64,000 nt of DNA from Bacillota bacterium (GCA_023415635.1 JAEZJV010000040.1:62001-126000), one strand, 5' to 3'; shown: positions 44,427 through 54,490, counted from the first letter of the stretch. Notes: generated by a model not told the origin, from the letters alone. Numbers and translations are program-made.

Positions 44427-46727
44427 TTATATACCAAATACTCGTTTCACTACCTTTTCAGAAGAATTCCCAGTCTCCCAGGAGCAGTACTTTTCGTATA
44501 ATTTCTCATATTTTTCCTTATACTCCTGAGCTGTCTGCTCGATATTATGAATCGCTTCCAGGACCTCCTCTGAGGTTAGAAGCATTGGTCCGGGCAATTC
44601 TTCCTCGATATCGATATAGAAGCCTCGAAGTACATCACGATATTTATCCAGGTCATACATATAGAATATGATCGGGCGCAGCAGATTACCATAATCAAAG
44701 AATACGGAGGAATAGTCTGTGATAAGTACATCAGATATCAGATACAACTCTGCAATATCATCATACTTGCTTACATTAAATGCAAAGTTCTCCAAACCGT
44801 CTAAATCAAGATTATCCGCAACATAATAATGGGTCCGCACTAAAATGATGTAATCCTTACTTAGGTTTTCTTTCAGAAGCTTTAGATCCAGTTGGAGTGA
44901 AAACTTATATTTACCCTTCGCATAAAACTCATCATCTCTCCATGTGGGAGCATATAGGATTATCTTTTTATCCGTTGGAAGTCTTAATTCCCGCTTTATC
45001 AATCCCGCTCGCTCTTCCCTGTCTTTACTATGCAGAATATCATTCCTTGGATAGCCGGTATCAAGCATCACTTTATCAAATAAAAAGCATCTTCTAAATA
45101 TTTCACCGGAAAATTTATTCGGAGCTATCATATAATCCCAGGCTCTGGACTGATTATAGATCTGTTTTTTGTACATAGCTGAAGCTGATGTAACTTCTTC
45201 CTGATCAAAGGCCAATCGCTTAAGCGGAGTTCCATGCCAGGTCTGCAAAAAAATATTCCCTTCCCGTTTTACTACCCATTCCGGCTGTCTGCTGTTGAAA
45301 ACATAGTATTTGCACCGTGCAAGATAATAGATATATCTGATACTAAAGCGCTTCACCTTAATATGCTTAAACGGAATCTTGGTCCTCTTTTTATCAACTA
45401 CCCATATAAATTTGAACTTGTCAGGATAATTGCTGGAGATATATTCATAGATATATTTCGGATTGTCCGAATAGTATTTTCCGAAAAAACTTTCACATAG
45501 TACCCAATTATCCTTTAATTTCAGCTTTAGAAATAGATATTTATACAGGGTTTTTGCCAGCTCTCTCCTTTTCTTCATTATTTTTTTGAATTTCTTCCAA
45601 GCCAAATGCTTTGTAACAGCAGAAATCGATTTATCTATATTACCTACTCTTAATAATTTGTATAATTTTCGTTTATAACCATGATATCGATTGAATCTTT
45701 CCGGATTCATCCCTTTTATCAAGAGATGCATTTCCCTGAATTGGCTAATCAGCTCTGCCTCATCAGCATTTCGATACAATCTTGGTGCTACACTTGAGGA
45801 ATAATAATGAAGCATCTTGTAATCCAGCAACCCGAGTAATTCAGAATCTCTCTTCAAAAATCCGGTTACCAACTTATAGGAAATGATATATTCCATAAAA
45901 TCCTTGTTGGTAAAGCTTTGGCTCAGGGAAGGAAAATTGATAGGATCGTTATGGCTCCTTTTTACATAAATAGCATCTCTTTGATAAGAATATGTTTCGG
46001 CATGCTGTAATAAATAAAACAGAAAAGGATAATCAGAAAGATAAGTCAGCTTCTCATCAAAACGTAATTTATTCTCAGTAATCAAAGACCGCCTGATTAA
46101 AATATTTAATACAGAGATATTCTTAATTCCTTTTTTATTGGTTATCAGCAATTTATAAGCTAAAGTCCGATTCATATATAGGATATCATAGGTTGTCGCT
46201 ACTTCCTCAGTCGGGCTCTCATCACTCATTGGCTCCATACCTTCTGAGAAGGTAGTTGATCTGCTGTCTGCATCACTACCTTCCGATAATATTTCTTCAT
46301 CGGAATCCATTTCTAAGTCTTCCTTACACTGCTCTATACTTAGTAGGTAGCTACTCCGCTTAAGCCAGGTTTTTTTTATTTTTCCATACACAATATCCGC
46401 ATCATCCTGCTCGGCGGCTGATGCTAACAGCTCCAGTGTATTATGCTGCAGATAATCATCGCTGTCCAAAAAGTATATATATTCTCCATTTGCAACAGAA
46501 AGACCAAGATTTCTAGCTGCGGCCACTCCTGACTTTTCTCCGAGAGAATGAACTTTAATATCCATTTCCTCCTGATATAGCATCAGTATAGGTTCGGGAT
46601 TTTCTTCGATATGATCATAAACAAGGATAACCTCTATATCTTTATATAATTGATCCTTTAATCCCTGTAACGCATCCTGAAGAAATGCCGTACCTTTGTG
46701 AAATGGTATTATTATACTGATTTTCAT
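44427..46727 (-). CDS. GT2 glycosyltransferase fused to a TagF/TagB-type glycerophosphotransferase
   Basis: A 766-residue bifunctional enzyme for teichoic acid or related phosphopolymer synthesis. The GT2 domain starts at residue 1 (ISIIIPFHKG, GVAAARNLGLSVANG, FLDSDDY). An acidic, Ser-rich stretch lies at about 138-180. The CDP-glycerol glycerophosphotransferase domain (about 405-760) shows LQTWHGTPLKRL, LYAPTWRDDEF and ITDYSSVFFDYG. No membrane helix; peripheral at the inner face. ATG 46727 with GAGG upstream. It is followed by the L,D-transpeptidase gene, so this is a cell-wall neighbourhood. Confidence 0.9.
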   Translation of the reverse strand: MKISIIIPFHKGTAFLQDALQGLKDQLYKDIEVILVYDHIEENPEPILMLYQEEMDIKVHSLGEKSGVAAARNLGLSVANGEYIYFLDSDDYLQHNTLELLASAAEQDDADIVYGKIKKTWLKRSSYLLSIEQCKEDLEMDSDEEILSEGSDADSRSTTFSEGMEPMSDESPTEEVATTYDILYMNRTLAYKLLITNKKGIKNISVLNILIRRSLITENKLRFDEKLTYLSDYPFLFYLLQHAETYSYQRDAIYVKRSHNDPINFPSLSQSFTNKDFMEYIISYKLVTGFLKRDSELLGLLDYKMLHYYSSSVAPRLYRNADEAELISQFREMHLLIKGMNPERFNRYHGYKRKLYKLLRVGNIDKSISAVTKHLAWKKFKKIMKKRRELAKTLYKYLFLKLKLKDNWVLCESFFGKYYSDNPKYIYEYISSNYPDKFKFIWVVDKKRTKIPFKHIKVKRFSIRYIYYLARCKYYVFNSRQPEWVVKREGNIFLQTWHGTPLKRLAFDQEEVTSASAMYKKQIYNQSRAWDYMIAPNKFSGEIFRRCFLFDKVMLDTGYPRNDILHSKDREERAGLIKRELRLPTDKKIILYAPTWRDDEFYAKGKYKFSLQLDLKLLKENLSKDYIILVRTHYYVADNLDLDGLENFAFNVSKYDDIAELYLISDVLITDYSSVFFDYGNLLRPIIFYMYDLDKYRDVLRGFYIDIEEELPGPMLLTSEEVLEAIHNIEQTAQEYKEKYEKLYEKYCSWETGNSSEKVVKRVFGI

Positions 46728-46834
46728 ATGTTTTACCTCTACTTTCAATAATATTAATAAACGTCTCCATGTTCATCAGTCACGTTTATTATATGGTTGA
46801 AAGCTTGAAGTAAGCTTGAAAATACAATATGTAT

Positions 46835-48025
46835 CTATATTACTACTTTAAAAACGATCCAGTTATTCTTGCAGCTCACAGAAATTCTTCCGCCATGGCC
46901 CTCTACGATTGATTTTGCTATAGCAAGACCAAGGCCGTAATTACCGTTCCCTCTGTTTCTTGCTTTATTCGACCGGTAAAACCTTTCAAAAATAAGCTTC
47001 CGCTCCTGAATAGGAATTTCTTTTCCTGTATTGGATATAGTAAGTACGCTTTTATCGAGCACCTGCTTTAGCGTCACTAGAATAGTTCCATTCGCTTCGG
47101 TATGATTTATGGCATTATCAATCAAAATGGCAGTCAGCTGTCCGAGTTTTGTCCCGTCTCCGGTGACATAAATCCCATTCTCAATCTGCATACTCAGTTG
47201 TATTTGCTTTTCATAGGTAATACTTTCAAAGGGTAGGACACTTCCGAGAACAACCTCACTAAAATTGATCCTGGTATGTAAATCGATCCCCTCCCCGGAT
47301 TCAATGGCTGCCAGTTGCAGCAGGTCATTAATTAGTTTATTCATCATCTGTGTCTCATCCTGGATATACCCCAGCCATTTATTATCACCGATCTCTCGTT
47401 GCAGTGCATCCGCATTCGCTGATATCACGGCAACAGGGGTCTTCATCTCATGGCTGGCATCAGAAATAAACCGCTTCTGCTTAGCAAAGGCTGTCTGAAG
47501 CGGAGAAACCAACCATCTAGACATCCAGATGGAAGCTACCAGGAATAGCATCAAACCAAGAATTCCAAAAATCAGGATTTCATTAAGCAGTGATTTGAGA
47601 TAGCTGTTCTGTACTTCATCATTGGAGAATGCTACATAAGTTCCGCTGGCTCTTCTACTATAATAATAAGAGAAATTTTGATACTTTCCCTTGTGTTTTT
47701 CTTCCTGTGAGAGTGTTTTTGCCAAACTTCCCAATTGTTCATCCGTATAGCCGGAGCTGTAGTTATTATAAACTTTCAGAATCGTACCTTCATTGTTAAT
47801 GTATACCAAATAGTATTGGGATAATCTATAATTATCATTGCCTTGCCGTGGTCTAGTCAGTACTTCAAAACCATCCTTACTGCTAAGTTTTAGAAGCATA
47901 TAATTAGTATTCTCCCTGCTTTTCCACGAACTGGTGATATAGATTGATGTCAATATACAGGTAAGCAGCACTGATAGAACGCACATAATTACAATAATAA
48001 TCTTAATACGGAATTTTCTAAACAT
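46835..48025 (-). CDS. Sensor histidine kinase
   Basis: A 396-residue membrane kinase with two helices (about 8-30 and 148-168) around a short extracellular sensor. The dimerisation helix has phospho-acceptor His192 in SDASHEMKTP, and the ATPase boxes follow (N box LIDNAINHTEANG, F box LIFERFYRS, G box NGNYGLGLAIAKSI). It starts directly at the stop codon of the response regulator gene. The signal is unknown; the location beside envelope genes suggests a cell-wall cue. Confidence 0.94.
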   Translation of the reverse strand: MFRKFRIKIIIVIMCVLSVLLTCILTSIYITSSWKSRENTNYMLLKLSSKDGFEVLTRPRQGNDNYRLSQYYLVYINNEGTILKVYNNYSSGYTDEQLGSLAKTLSQEEKHKGKYQNFSYYYSRRASGTYVAFSNDEVQNSYLKSLLNEILIFGILGLMLFLVASIWMSRWLVSPLQTAFAKQKRFISDASHEMKTPVAVISANADALQREIGDNKWLGYIQDETQMMNKLINDLLQLAAIESGEGIDLHTRINFSEVVLGSVLPFESITYEKQIQLSMQIENGIYVTGDGTKLGQLTAILIDNAINHTEANGTILVTLKQVLDKSVLTISNTGKEIPIQERKLIFERFYRSNKARNRGNGNYGLGLAIAKSIVEGHGGRISVSCKNNWIVFKVVI

Positions 48026-48703
48026 CTATGCTTTCTCCAATCTGTAACCGACACCCCGCACCGCTTTAATTAACGTATTAGACTCGATGAAAGATAATTT
48101 TTTACGTGTAAAGGATATATAGACTTCTACAGTATTATACTCGGCATTGTTTTCATAACCCCAAATCTTAAGATTGAGCTGTTCCTTTGTTAATATCTGC
48201 CCCTGATGAAGCATAAGACTTTCCAATATTTGCAGCTCCTTATGGGAAATCTCCAGAGTTTTTCCGGAAGTAACGCACTTAATGATGCCTTGTAAAAGAT
48301 TAAGTTCTAAGTCATGAAAGGCAAGAATATCCTCCCGAAGTTCACTCTGCCTCCGGCATAATGCCCTCAGACGAGCAAGCAGCTCTTCCGTATCAAAGGG
48401 TTTGGTCAGATAATCATCCGCTCCGATATCCAGTCCCGTTATCATATCTGATTTGGAACATTTTGCAGTCAAAATCATAACTGGTGTAGTTATCTTCTCC
48501 TTCCGAAGCTTTTCGATCACCTCAAGACCATTCAGTCCAGGAAGCATCACATCAATTATGATGGTATCATAAATTGCAGATAAGGCGGCATAATATCCGC
48601 TTTCTCCATCGTAATAAATATCGACAATATAATTTTCTCTTTTCAGGATGGCAATCAAGGAATCGGCCATCCTATGTTCATCCTCAATCAAAAGTACACG
48701 CAA
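48026..48703 (-). CDS. OmpR-family response regulator
   Basis: A 225-residue regulator with a receiver domain (acid pocket EDE at 7-9, phosphorylated Asp51 in IIIDVMLPG, Lys in YLTKPF) and an OmpR-type winged helix (about 130-222; ILTKEQLNLKIWGYENN and the terminal RGVGYRLEK). It is cotranscribed with the kinase gene, with no gap between them. Confidence 0.95.
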   Translation of the reverse strand: MRVLLIEDEHRMADSLIAILKRENYIVDIYYDGESGYYAALSAIYDTIIIDVMLPGLNGLEVIEKLRKEKITTPVMILTAKCSKSDMITGLDIGADDYLTKPFDTEELLARLRALCRRQSELREDILAFHDLELNLLQGIIKCVTSGKTLEISHKELQILESLMLHQGQILTKEQLNLKIWGYENNAEYNTVEVYISFTRKKLSFIESNTLIKAVRGVGYRLEKA

Positions 48704-48794
48704 AATATCACCTTCAATTTCAATCTGCTTATTTCATAATAAAGGTCTGTTTTGTCAAAGTTATGGTAAAAATCAATAAAGTTAGACGCATAGT

Positions 48795-48825
48795 AAAAAA
48801 GCTGTCTCTAGATGAAACAGCTTTT
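48795..48825 (-). terminator. Terminator after the CcdA-TlpA gene
   Basis: AAAAGCTGT (48797-48805) pairs with ACAGCTTTT (48817-48825), and the minus strand continues into a T run. Confidence 0.85.
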
Positions 48826-48862
48826 CTTCTATATAATGGATTTTCTTATTTTTGTCAGACTA

Positions 48863-50230
48863 CTATTCTGCCTGCAGCGTCTGATTGATAATGTTTATCA
48901 TAATATCCTTTGTCATCATTCCCGGGACATATCCGAAAATATTACCCTCCTTATCAATCATGAAGGTTGTGGGAAAAGCAGAAATATTATACTGATTCAG
49001 TATTTCTCCTGTCTCATCAAACAACGTAGGGAAGGTATATTCATTGTCTTTTAGGAAGGCTATGATTTCCTTCTCGCTCACGTCCGAATTATTAGGATAT
49101 TCTGAACTTGATGGGTTAGTGATTCCAAGAATAATGAGGTCATCCTGATTTAAATTATATTCCTGGTACAGCTCCTCAATATCGGGCATCTCCTTCTTAC
49201 AAGGCGGGCACCAGGTTGCCCAGAAGTTGATAAATACTACCTTTCCCTTGTAATCCGATAGCGTATGCTCTTCACCATATTGATCAGTCAGCGTAAAGTC
49301 AAAGGCCGGAATAGTTTTATTGTTTACGCTGTCTGCATTGTCTTTTGACGATTCATTATGATCTCCGTTCTGACGCTGCTCCTCTGGCGTCTGCTCCTCT
49401 GGCGTCTGCTCCTCTGCCGTCTGCTCCTTGACTGTCTGCTCCTCTGCCGTCTGCTCCTTGGCTGTCTCCTCCTGCTGAGCTGTACCCTGATTATTTCCGT
49501 TAAATGAATTCAGATATCCGGACAAATTGTTCATCCAGCCTGTAAAAATCATAATACCGATTATGATTAACAGGATACCACCTGCTTTAATTGTATACTT
49601 TAGCAGCTTCTGTTTTGCCTTCAGAAAGTTTAAGACCTGAGTTGTAAACAATCCCAGCAGAAGGAATGGAATTAGAAAGCCTGCCGCATAAACAAGTACC
49701 AGAAGATTTCCTGCCAGTACTGTCGAAGCACCGGAAGCCATAATTAATACTGAGGACAGCATCGGTCCGATACAGGGGGTCCAGGCAAAGCTGAAGGTAA
49801 ATCCCATAACAAGTGCCACAAGCGGATTCATCCTACGCTCTGTCAGATTAAGATGTAGCTTCCTCTCTTTCTGCAAAAAGGAAAAATCAAGTATCCCAAG
49901 CTGAAATAAGCCCAGTACTATAATAATTACGCCACCTATTCTGGTAAACAACAGCTTATTTTCACTGAAAAAGCTGCCAAGCGTCGTAAAGGACAACCCT
50001 AATATGAAAAAGGCAAATGAGATACCCAGAGTAAAGAATACCGTATTCAGAAATACTCTGCCTCTGTCATAAACAATCGTTCCATTCTCCAATTTCTTTT
50101 TTCCGTTGCCTGCCAGATAGCTCATATAAACCGGGATGAGCGGTATGACACAGGGAGAAAAAAAGGATAATACCCCTTCCAGAAATACCAGAACAAAGCT
50201 AACACTGTTTGAAGCAATTAATCCTTCCAT
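48863..50230 (-). CDS. CcdA-type thiol transporter fused to a TlpA/ResA-like thioredoxin domain
   Basis: A 455-residue membrane protein. The CcdA domain (about 1-230) has six helices and the two electron-carrying Cys regions, FFSPCVIPL and WTPCIGPM. A charged linker of five-residue repeats (about 250-290) leads to an extracellular TlpA/ResA domain (about 310-452) with FWATWCPPCKKE. Electrons from cytosolic thioredoxin would cross through CcdA to reduce outside thiols. ATG 50230 is preferred over the GTG before it. It lies 22 bp after trxA. Confidence 0.93.
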   Translation of the reverse strand: MEGLIASNSVSFVLVFLEGVLSFFSPCVIPLIPVYMSYLAGNGKKKLENGTIVYDRGRVFLNTVFFTLGISFAFFILGLSFTTLGSFFSENKLLFTRIGGVIIIVLGLFQLGILDFSFLQKERKLHLNLTERRMNPLVALVMGFTFSFAWTPCIGPMLSSVLIMASGASTVLAGNLLVLVYAAGFLIPFLLLGLFTTQVLNFLKAKQKLLKYTIKAGGILLIIIGIMIFTGWMNNLSGYLNSFNGNNQGTAQQEETAKEQTAEEQTVKEQTAEEQTPEEQTPEEQRQNGDHNESSKDNADSVNNKTIPAFDFTLTDQYGEEHTLSDYKGKVVFINFWATWCPPCKKEMPDIEELYQEYNLNQDDLIILGITNPSSSEYPNNSDVSEKEIIAFLKDNEYTFPTLFDETGEILNQYNISAFPTTFMIDKEGNIFGYVPGMMTKDIMINIINQTLQAE

Positions 50231-50252
50231 CACTTCTTCCTTCCTTTAGAAT

Positions 50253-50561
50253 TTATTGCAGCATAGACATGATAGCCTGTTTAGACTTTGCTCCCACACT
50301 GCTCTGTACGATTTTTCCATTCTTCATAACCAAAAGGGTCGGTATGCTCATAACCCGAAAATTCCGTGCCAGCTCCGGCTCCTCATCCACATTGATTTTA
50401 CCCACCTTGGCATTGCTGACCTCATCTGAAATTTGCTCCACAATCGGACCCACCATCCTGCAGGGTCCGCACCAGGGAGCCCAGAAATCCAGCAGTACCG
50501 GTTTATCAGAATTGATTACCTCCTGTTCAAAATTATTCTTTGTGATTTTTAATACGCTCAT
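50253..50561 (-). CDS. trxA: Thioredoxin
   Basis: A 102-residue classical thioredoxin with active-site WCGPC (Cys31, Cys34) and the cis-Pro loop SIPTLL. First gene of a pair with the CcdA-TlpA fusion, to which it can pass electrons from thioredoxin reductase. RBS AGAGGAG. Confidence 0.96.
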   Translation of the reverse strand: MSVLKITKNNFEQEVINSDKPVLLDFWAPWCGPCRMVGPIVEQISDEVSNAKVGKINVDEEPELARNFRVMSIPTLLVMKNGKIVQSSVGAKSKQAIMSMLQ

Positions 50562-50788
50562 GCTCTATTCTCCTCTCATAATATAATAGATGATTTTCTG
50601 TTTTCTATAACATCATTATAACGATTATGAAAATATATTCTGTGATAACGTCACATATTTACATCTGTTGTTAAATAACAACCGAATACGTAATCAGAGG
50701 TTCTAAAATTGAACATGTACCTAGGATGTAATAATTCCACTATATCATAAGTTGGGTAATGTAAAATCCTTATACCTAATATACGGTC

Positions 50789-52396
50789 CTACTCAATGGC
50801 GACCACCGTGTTGGAAGCGGTACCGGTCGAATACGTAAAGGTAATGGAATCCCCCACATCATATTTTATTATAGACAGGAAATCACTGACCAGGATATCA
50901 AAAATCTGATCATTGTTGCGCAATAAAATGAGATAATGTGTATTTCCATCAATGACACAATCGGAGATCTTTGCAATGGTACCTTTGATCTTCGGCAGCT
51001 TTGATGTATCTGTGACATTGATACCGCTGGATTTCATTAATGCCAGGTAGGTCTTTTCGCACTCATTCACAGTATCTCCGATGGCTACAATCTGATATTG
51101 TGCAATATTGACCATAGCATATTTTTTCACCAATCCCGCCGCATCCTTCAGTGCCAGAAAATACGTAGGTTCTCCTCCCGTATTCAAGAGCAAGGGAAAG
51201 GTTGCTTTGTAACCGAGATGCTGTACCTGACCTTCTGCGGAAGCCATGGCAGAGAACTCTTCTGCACCAGATATGGAATAATACCTGGTCTCAGCGGTCC
51301 TCTGATTCATTAGTACGAAGCCTACATTGGACTCATCGGAGCCAACAGAGGTAACACCGGTATATACCCATACATCATCCTCCATAGCAATATAATTGTA
51401 TCCGTCCGTGGTCTGCAGAGCATCCTTCTGCCCAAATCTGGAATTCCAGTAGCCATGCCTTAATGTACCGTAATAGTCATACAGGGATATCAGCAGCTCC
51501 GCCGAGTATGCCCTATCAACCCAGGTCGGAACCTCCGATATCGAATAATCAGTGATATCTCCATTAACTGCGTTGACGATCACTACCCGGCCGATAGTCT
51601 GACCGCCGAATAAGCCGATGGTATATTTTTTTACGGGACAGATCCAGCAAGGTATACCGTTATCATCTATTTCAAAATTGATACTGTCAAAGACATAGGT
51701 AGGAAAATGGAAACGCAGATAGCGGTTGATATTCCTTCCAAAATGCTCGGATTCTGAATACATCATACCCTCTGCCAGCTTTACTAACTCTACGTTTTGG
51801 GTAGTCATATCTATTCTTATATATGCAGGGATACCCTTGGAACGGTTGGTGAGCCATTTGAAGATACTTCCGTATTTCAGCGGTGTCACTCTTACCGGAA
51901 CTCCCTGATAGTTGATCTGAGTATAATTCGAGCTCACTTCAAACTGAGATACATATTCTGCGATACTTCCCATCTTTCTTGAGCCAAGCAAAATTGCAGA
52001 ATCCTTATCCAGTATGGGTATTTCCTTATATGAAATCTCCTTGATGTCCTCCGAAAAATCTCGATCAGTAATTGTAAGAAGCTTCTGATATTTCTTCGCA
52101 TTGACAATTGGTGAGGATAAAATTCCCCCAATTATGAAAATTACTATCATACCGCCGGTGATACAGCCAAGCAGGATGAACAACAGCTTAGCCGGGGTCT
52201 TTTTTTCCAGGCTCATGTTTTTTTTGTAACTTGCTGCAATACCCGCTATTACTGTCAGAGCAATAAGTGCAATCAGGATGAACCACCAGAAGCCAGGAGA
52301 ATGGATATTCAATGCCGGAAGAGCATTGTAATAATAGATGAAGCCCACAAAGCATAAAATAAGAACTGTTATAAGTATTTTTAAAAACTTTCTCAC
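50789..52396 (-). CDS. Large membrane protein of unknown function
   Basis: This 535-residue protein has three N-terminal helices (about 5-24, 34-56 and 68-92), then roughly 440 residues that should lie outside the cell. They contain repeated PepSY-like strands (PAYIRIDMTTQNVELVKLA and VVIVNAVNGDITDYSI) and many aromatic turns, and end in a small OB-like beta segment. I do not recognise a named family. It is a single gene between trxA and cysK with no strong terminator seen after it. Confidence 0.75.
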   Translation of the reverse strand: MRKFLKILITVLILCFVGFIYYYNALPALNIHSPGFWWFILIALIALTVIAGIAASYKKNMSLEKKTPAKLLFILLGCITGGMIVIFIIGGILSSPIVNAKKYQKLLTITDRDFSEDIKEISYKEIPILDKDSAILLGSRKMGSIAEYVSQFEVSSNYTQINYQGVPVRVTPLKYGSIFKWLTNRSKGIPAYIRIDMTTQNVELVKLAEGMMYSESEHFGRNINRYLRFHFPTYVFDSINFEIDDNGIPCWICPVKKYTIGLFGGQTIGRVVIVNAVNGDITDYSISEVPTWVDRAYSAELLISLYDYYGTLRHGYWNSRFGQKDALQTTDGYNYIAMEDDVWVYTGVTSVGSDESNVGFVLMNQRTAETRYYSISGAEEFSAMASAEGQVQHLGYKATFPLLLNTGGEPTYFLALKDAAGLVKKYAMVNIAQYQIVAIGDTVNECEKTYLALMKSSGINVTDTSKLPKIKGTIAKISDCVIDGNTHYLILLRNNDQIFDILVSDFLSIIKYDVGDSITFTYSTGTASNTVVAIE

Positions 52397-52534
52397 TAAA
52401 TTACCTCCTCAGTAATCGCTTTCATATAATGATTTCTTATGATCGGAAGTTGCTAATATAATTGTACAATAAAATAATAGTATTCTCAATCATAATGTAC
52501 CAATCAGCAGGAACACATGCTGTAATGTACTAAA

Positions 52535-52570
52535 AGAGCCCCTGTCTGTCGGTTTTTACTCCGACAGGAG
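52535..52570 (-). terminator. Terminator after cysK
   Basis: CTGTCGG (52546-52552) pairs with CCGACAG (52561-52567). GGGGCTCTTTTAG follows on the minus strand, 40 bp behind cysK. Confidence 0.82.
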
Positions 52571-52607
52571 GAGCTTCTTTCTTTGGGGAGGCTTCTATGC
52601 TAAAAAG

Positions 52608-53540
52608 TTATTCTGAGAATAGAGGGGTGGATAAATATCTCTCGCCGGTATCGGGAAGGACAACAACGATCGTCTTTCCTTTATTTTCGGGACGCTTAGC
52701 CAGCTCTGTCGCAGCCCATAATGCAGCTCCGGAGGAGATTCCTACCAATAGACCTTCTGTTTTGGATAATTCTCTGCCTGTTGCAAATGCATCTTCATTT
52801 TTAACTCTGATGATTTCATCATATACCTTGGTATTCAGTACCTGAGGGACAAATCCTGCTCCAATACCCTGGATTTTATGAGGCCCTGCTTTTCCTTCGG
52901 ATAAAACCGGGGAGTCATCAGGTTCTACAGCTACAACCTTTACCTCAGGTTTCTGAAATTTTAAAAACTCTCCGGTACCTGTTATTGTTCCACCGGTACC
53001 AACACCTGCCACCAGAATATCCACCTTGCCCTCGGTATCCTCCCAAATCTCCGGTCCGGTGGTTGTTCTATGCACCGTAGGATTGGCAGGATTATCGAAC
53101 TGACCCGGAACAAAGGAATTCGGAATTTCTTCTGCAAGCTCATTGGCTCTGGCAATTGCTCCCTTCATACCTTTTGCTCCTTCCGTCAGTACGAGCTCTG
53201 CACCATAAGCCTTCAATAAATTTCTTCTTTCAACACTCATCGTCTCAGGCATGGTGAGAATTAAGCGGTATCCTCTGGCTGCCGCGATGGAGGCAAGACC
53301 TATACCAGTATTTCCACTGGTAGGTTCAATGATTACAGAGCCCTTCTTTAAAACCCCTTTTTGTTCCGCATCATCAATCATTGCTTTTGCTATTCTGTCC
53401 TTCACGCTTCCCGCAGGATTATAATATTCCAGCTTGGCAATTACTGTTGCTCCAAGCTCCTTCTTTTGTTCATAATTAGATAATTCGAGCAGTGGTGTCT
53501 TACCAACCAATTCTGTTAAGCTTTTATAAATTTTTGCCAT
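52608..53540 (-). CDS. cysK: Cysteine synthase (O-acetylserine sulfhydrylase)
   Basis: A PLP enzyme that makes cysteine from O-acetylserine and sulfide. The 310-residue protein has the PLP Lys47 in NPAGSVKDR, the substrate loop PTSGNTGIGLA and the phosphate-binding GVGTGGTITGTG. It is divergent from an Rrf2 regulator with a good promoter of its own. RBS TAAGGAGG. Confidence 0.95.
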   Translation of the reverse strand: MAKIYKSLTELVGKTPLLELSNYEQKKELGATVIAKLEYYNPAGSVKDRIAKAMIDDAEQKGVLKKGSVIIEPTSGNTGIGLASIAAARGYRLILTMPETMSVERRNLLKAYGAELVLTEGAKGMKGAIARANELAEEIPNSFVPGQFDNPANPTVHRTTTGPEIWEDTEGKVDILVAGVGTGGTITGTGEFLKFQKPEVKVVAVEPDDSPVLSEGKAGPHKIQGIGAGFVPQVLNTKVYDEIIRVKNEDAFATGRELSKTEGLLVGISSGAALWAATELAKRPENKGKTIVVVLPDTGERYLSTPLFSE

Positions 53541-53570
53541 ACTTTATATCCTCCTTAAATAATATTTATC

Positions 53571-53616
53571 ATATATGTTTTATATGTATAATAGTACGTT
53601 TTGAAGATAATGTCAA
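53571..53616 (-). promoter_or_regulatory. cysK promoter with a downstream AAAACATATAT element
   Basis: TTGACA (53611-53616) and TATTAT (53588-53593) are 17 bp apart on the minus strand. AAAACATATAT (minus strand, 53571-53581) lies in the early transcribed region and recurs, inverted, at the rrf2 promoter. Confidence 0.75.
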
Positions 53617-53658
53617 TAGTAAAATTAAATAAATTTATTGTATATCGTTTTATTAGAC

Positions 53659-53711
53659 AAAACATATATAATTTATATGCTATTGACATTTATCATAACT
53701 TACTATATATT
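53659..53711 (+). promoter_or_regulatory. Rrf2 gene promoter with an upstream AAAACATATAT element
   Basis: TTGACA (53683-53688) and TATATT (53706-53711) have 17-bp spacing. AAAACATATAT (53659-53669) sits just upstream of the -35 box. Confidence 0.7.
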
Positions 53712-53753
53712 ATTTATTACATATAATAAAAGTATGAAATGAGGTGATTATCT

Positions 53754-54200
53754 GTGAGATTATCAGCTAAGGGTCGTTATGCACTGGCTGCAACTACCAA
53801 TATGGCTCAGAACAATGGCAGTAACGAATATATCACTTTGATCAGTATTTCTGAAAAGCTTGGTATCTCTAAAATATATCTGGAGCAAGTATTTTCCTTG
53901 TTGAAGCATGGTGGGATTGTTAATTCCATTAAGGGCTCACAGGGAGGCTACCAATTATCCAGGATTCCGAAACAGATTTCTGTTTTTGACATCCTCTCCG
54001 CAGTAGAGACCTCTATGTTTGAATTAGCAGAGGATACGGTTAAGGAAAAAGCTCCCGACATCGAGACCGCTCTGAACCGTATGATTTATGCCCCTCTTGA
54101 TTTGAGCATTAAGACAGCACTTCAAAATATCACGCTGTATGATCTGGTTGCAGAAACAGAAAAATATAATCCTGATCAAGGATTTATGTTCTTCATATAA
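53754..54200 (+). CDS. Rrf2-family regulator (CymR-like)
   Basis: A 148-residue winged-helix regulator: MRLSAKGRYALAA start, helix-turn-helix ISEKLGISKIYLEQVFSLLK, and the wing KGSQGGYQLSR. There are no clustered cysteines, so it is not an iron-sulfur IscR/NsrR type; this matches CymR, which represses cysteine genes together with CysK. The divergent cysK supports that. Start is GTG 53754, with GAGG nine nt before. Confidence 0.88.
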   Translation: MRLSAKGRYALAATTNMAQNNGSNEYITLISISEKLGISKIYLEQVFSLLKHGGIVNSIKGSQGGYQLSRIPKQISVFDILSAVETSMFELAEDTVKEKAPDIETALNRMIYAPLDLSIKTALQNITLYDLVAETEKYNPDQGFMFFI

Positions 54201-54490
54201 GACAGGAAAACCCAGGTAAGCATTCCACTATTACCGTTACTTTGAAGAAACGATGTGATAATATTTGATTTTATTTAGGAAAATTCTACTACTAGATATA
54301 ATAATCAATATTATCCATCGTTTCTCTGGTATTCTTATTAAATATAATCATACACACTCTTCCGTCCTTTTTCCCCTAATGCATAATTGCCTGAACCTTC
54401 GCTATTCCGTATCTCATGCCTAGCTTTACGCGTTAAACAGTGAAGTAGGGCCGCAGTCATATTCTGTTGATTGATAGCTTAACGGATTTT

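Noticed and set aside
49375..49470. Short tandem repeats considered as CRISPR
   Set aside because: 15-bp units without spacers, in frame inside the CcdA-TlpA gene.
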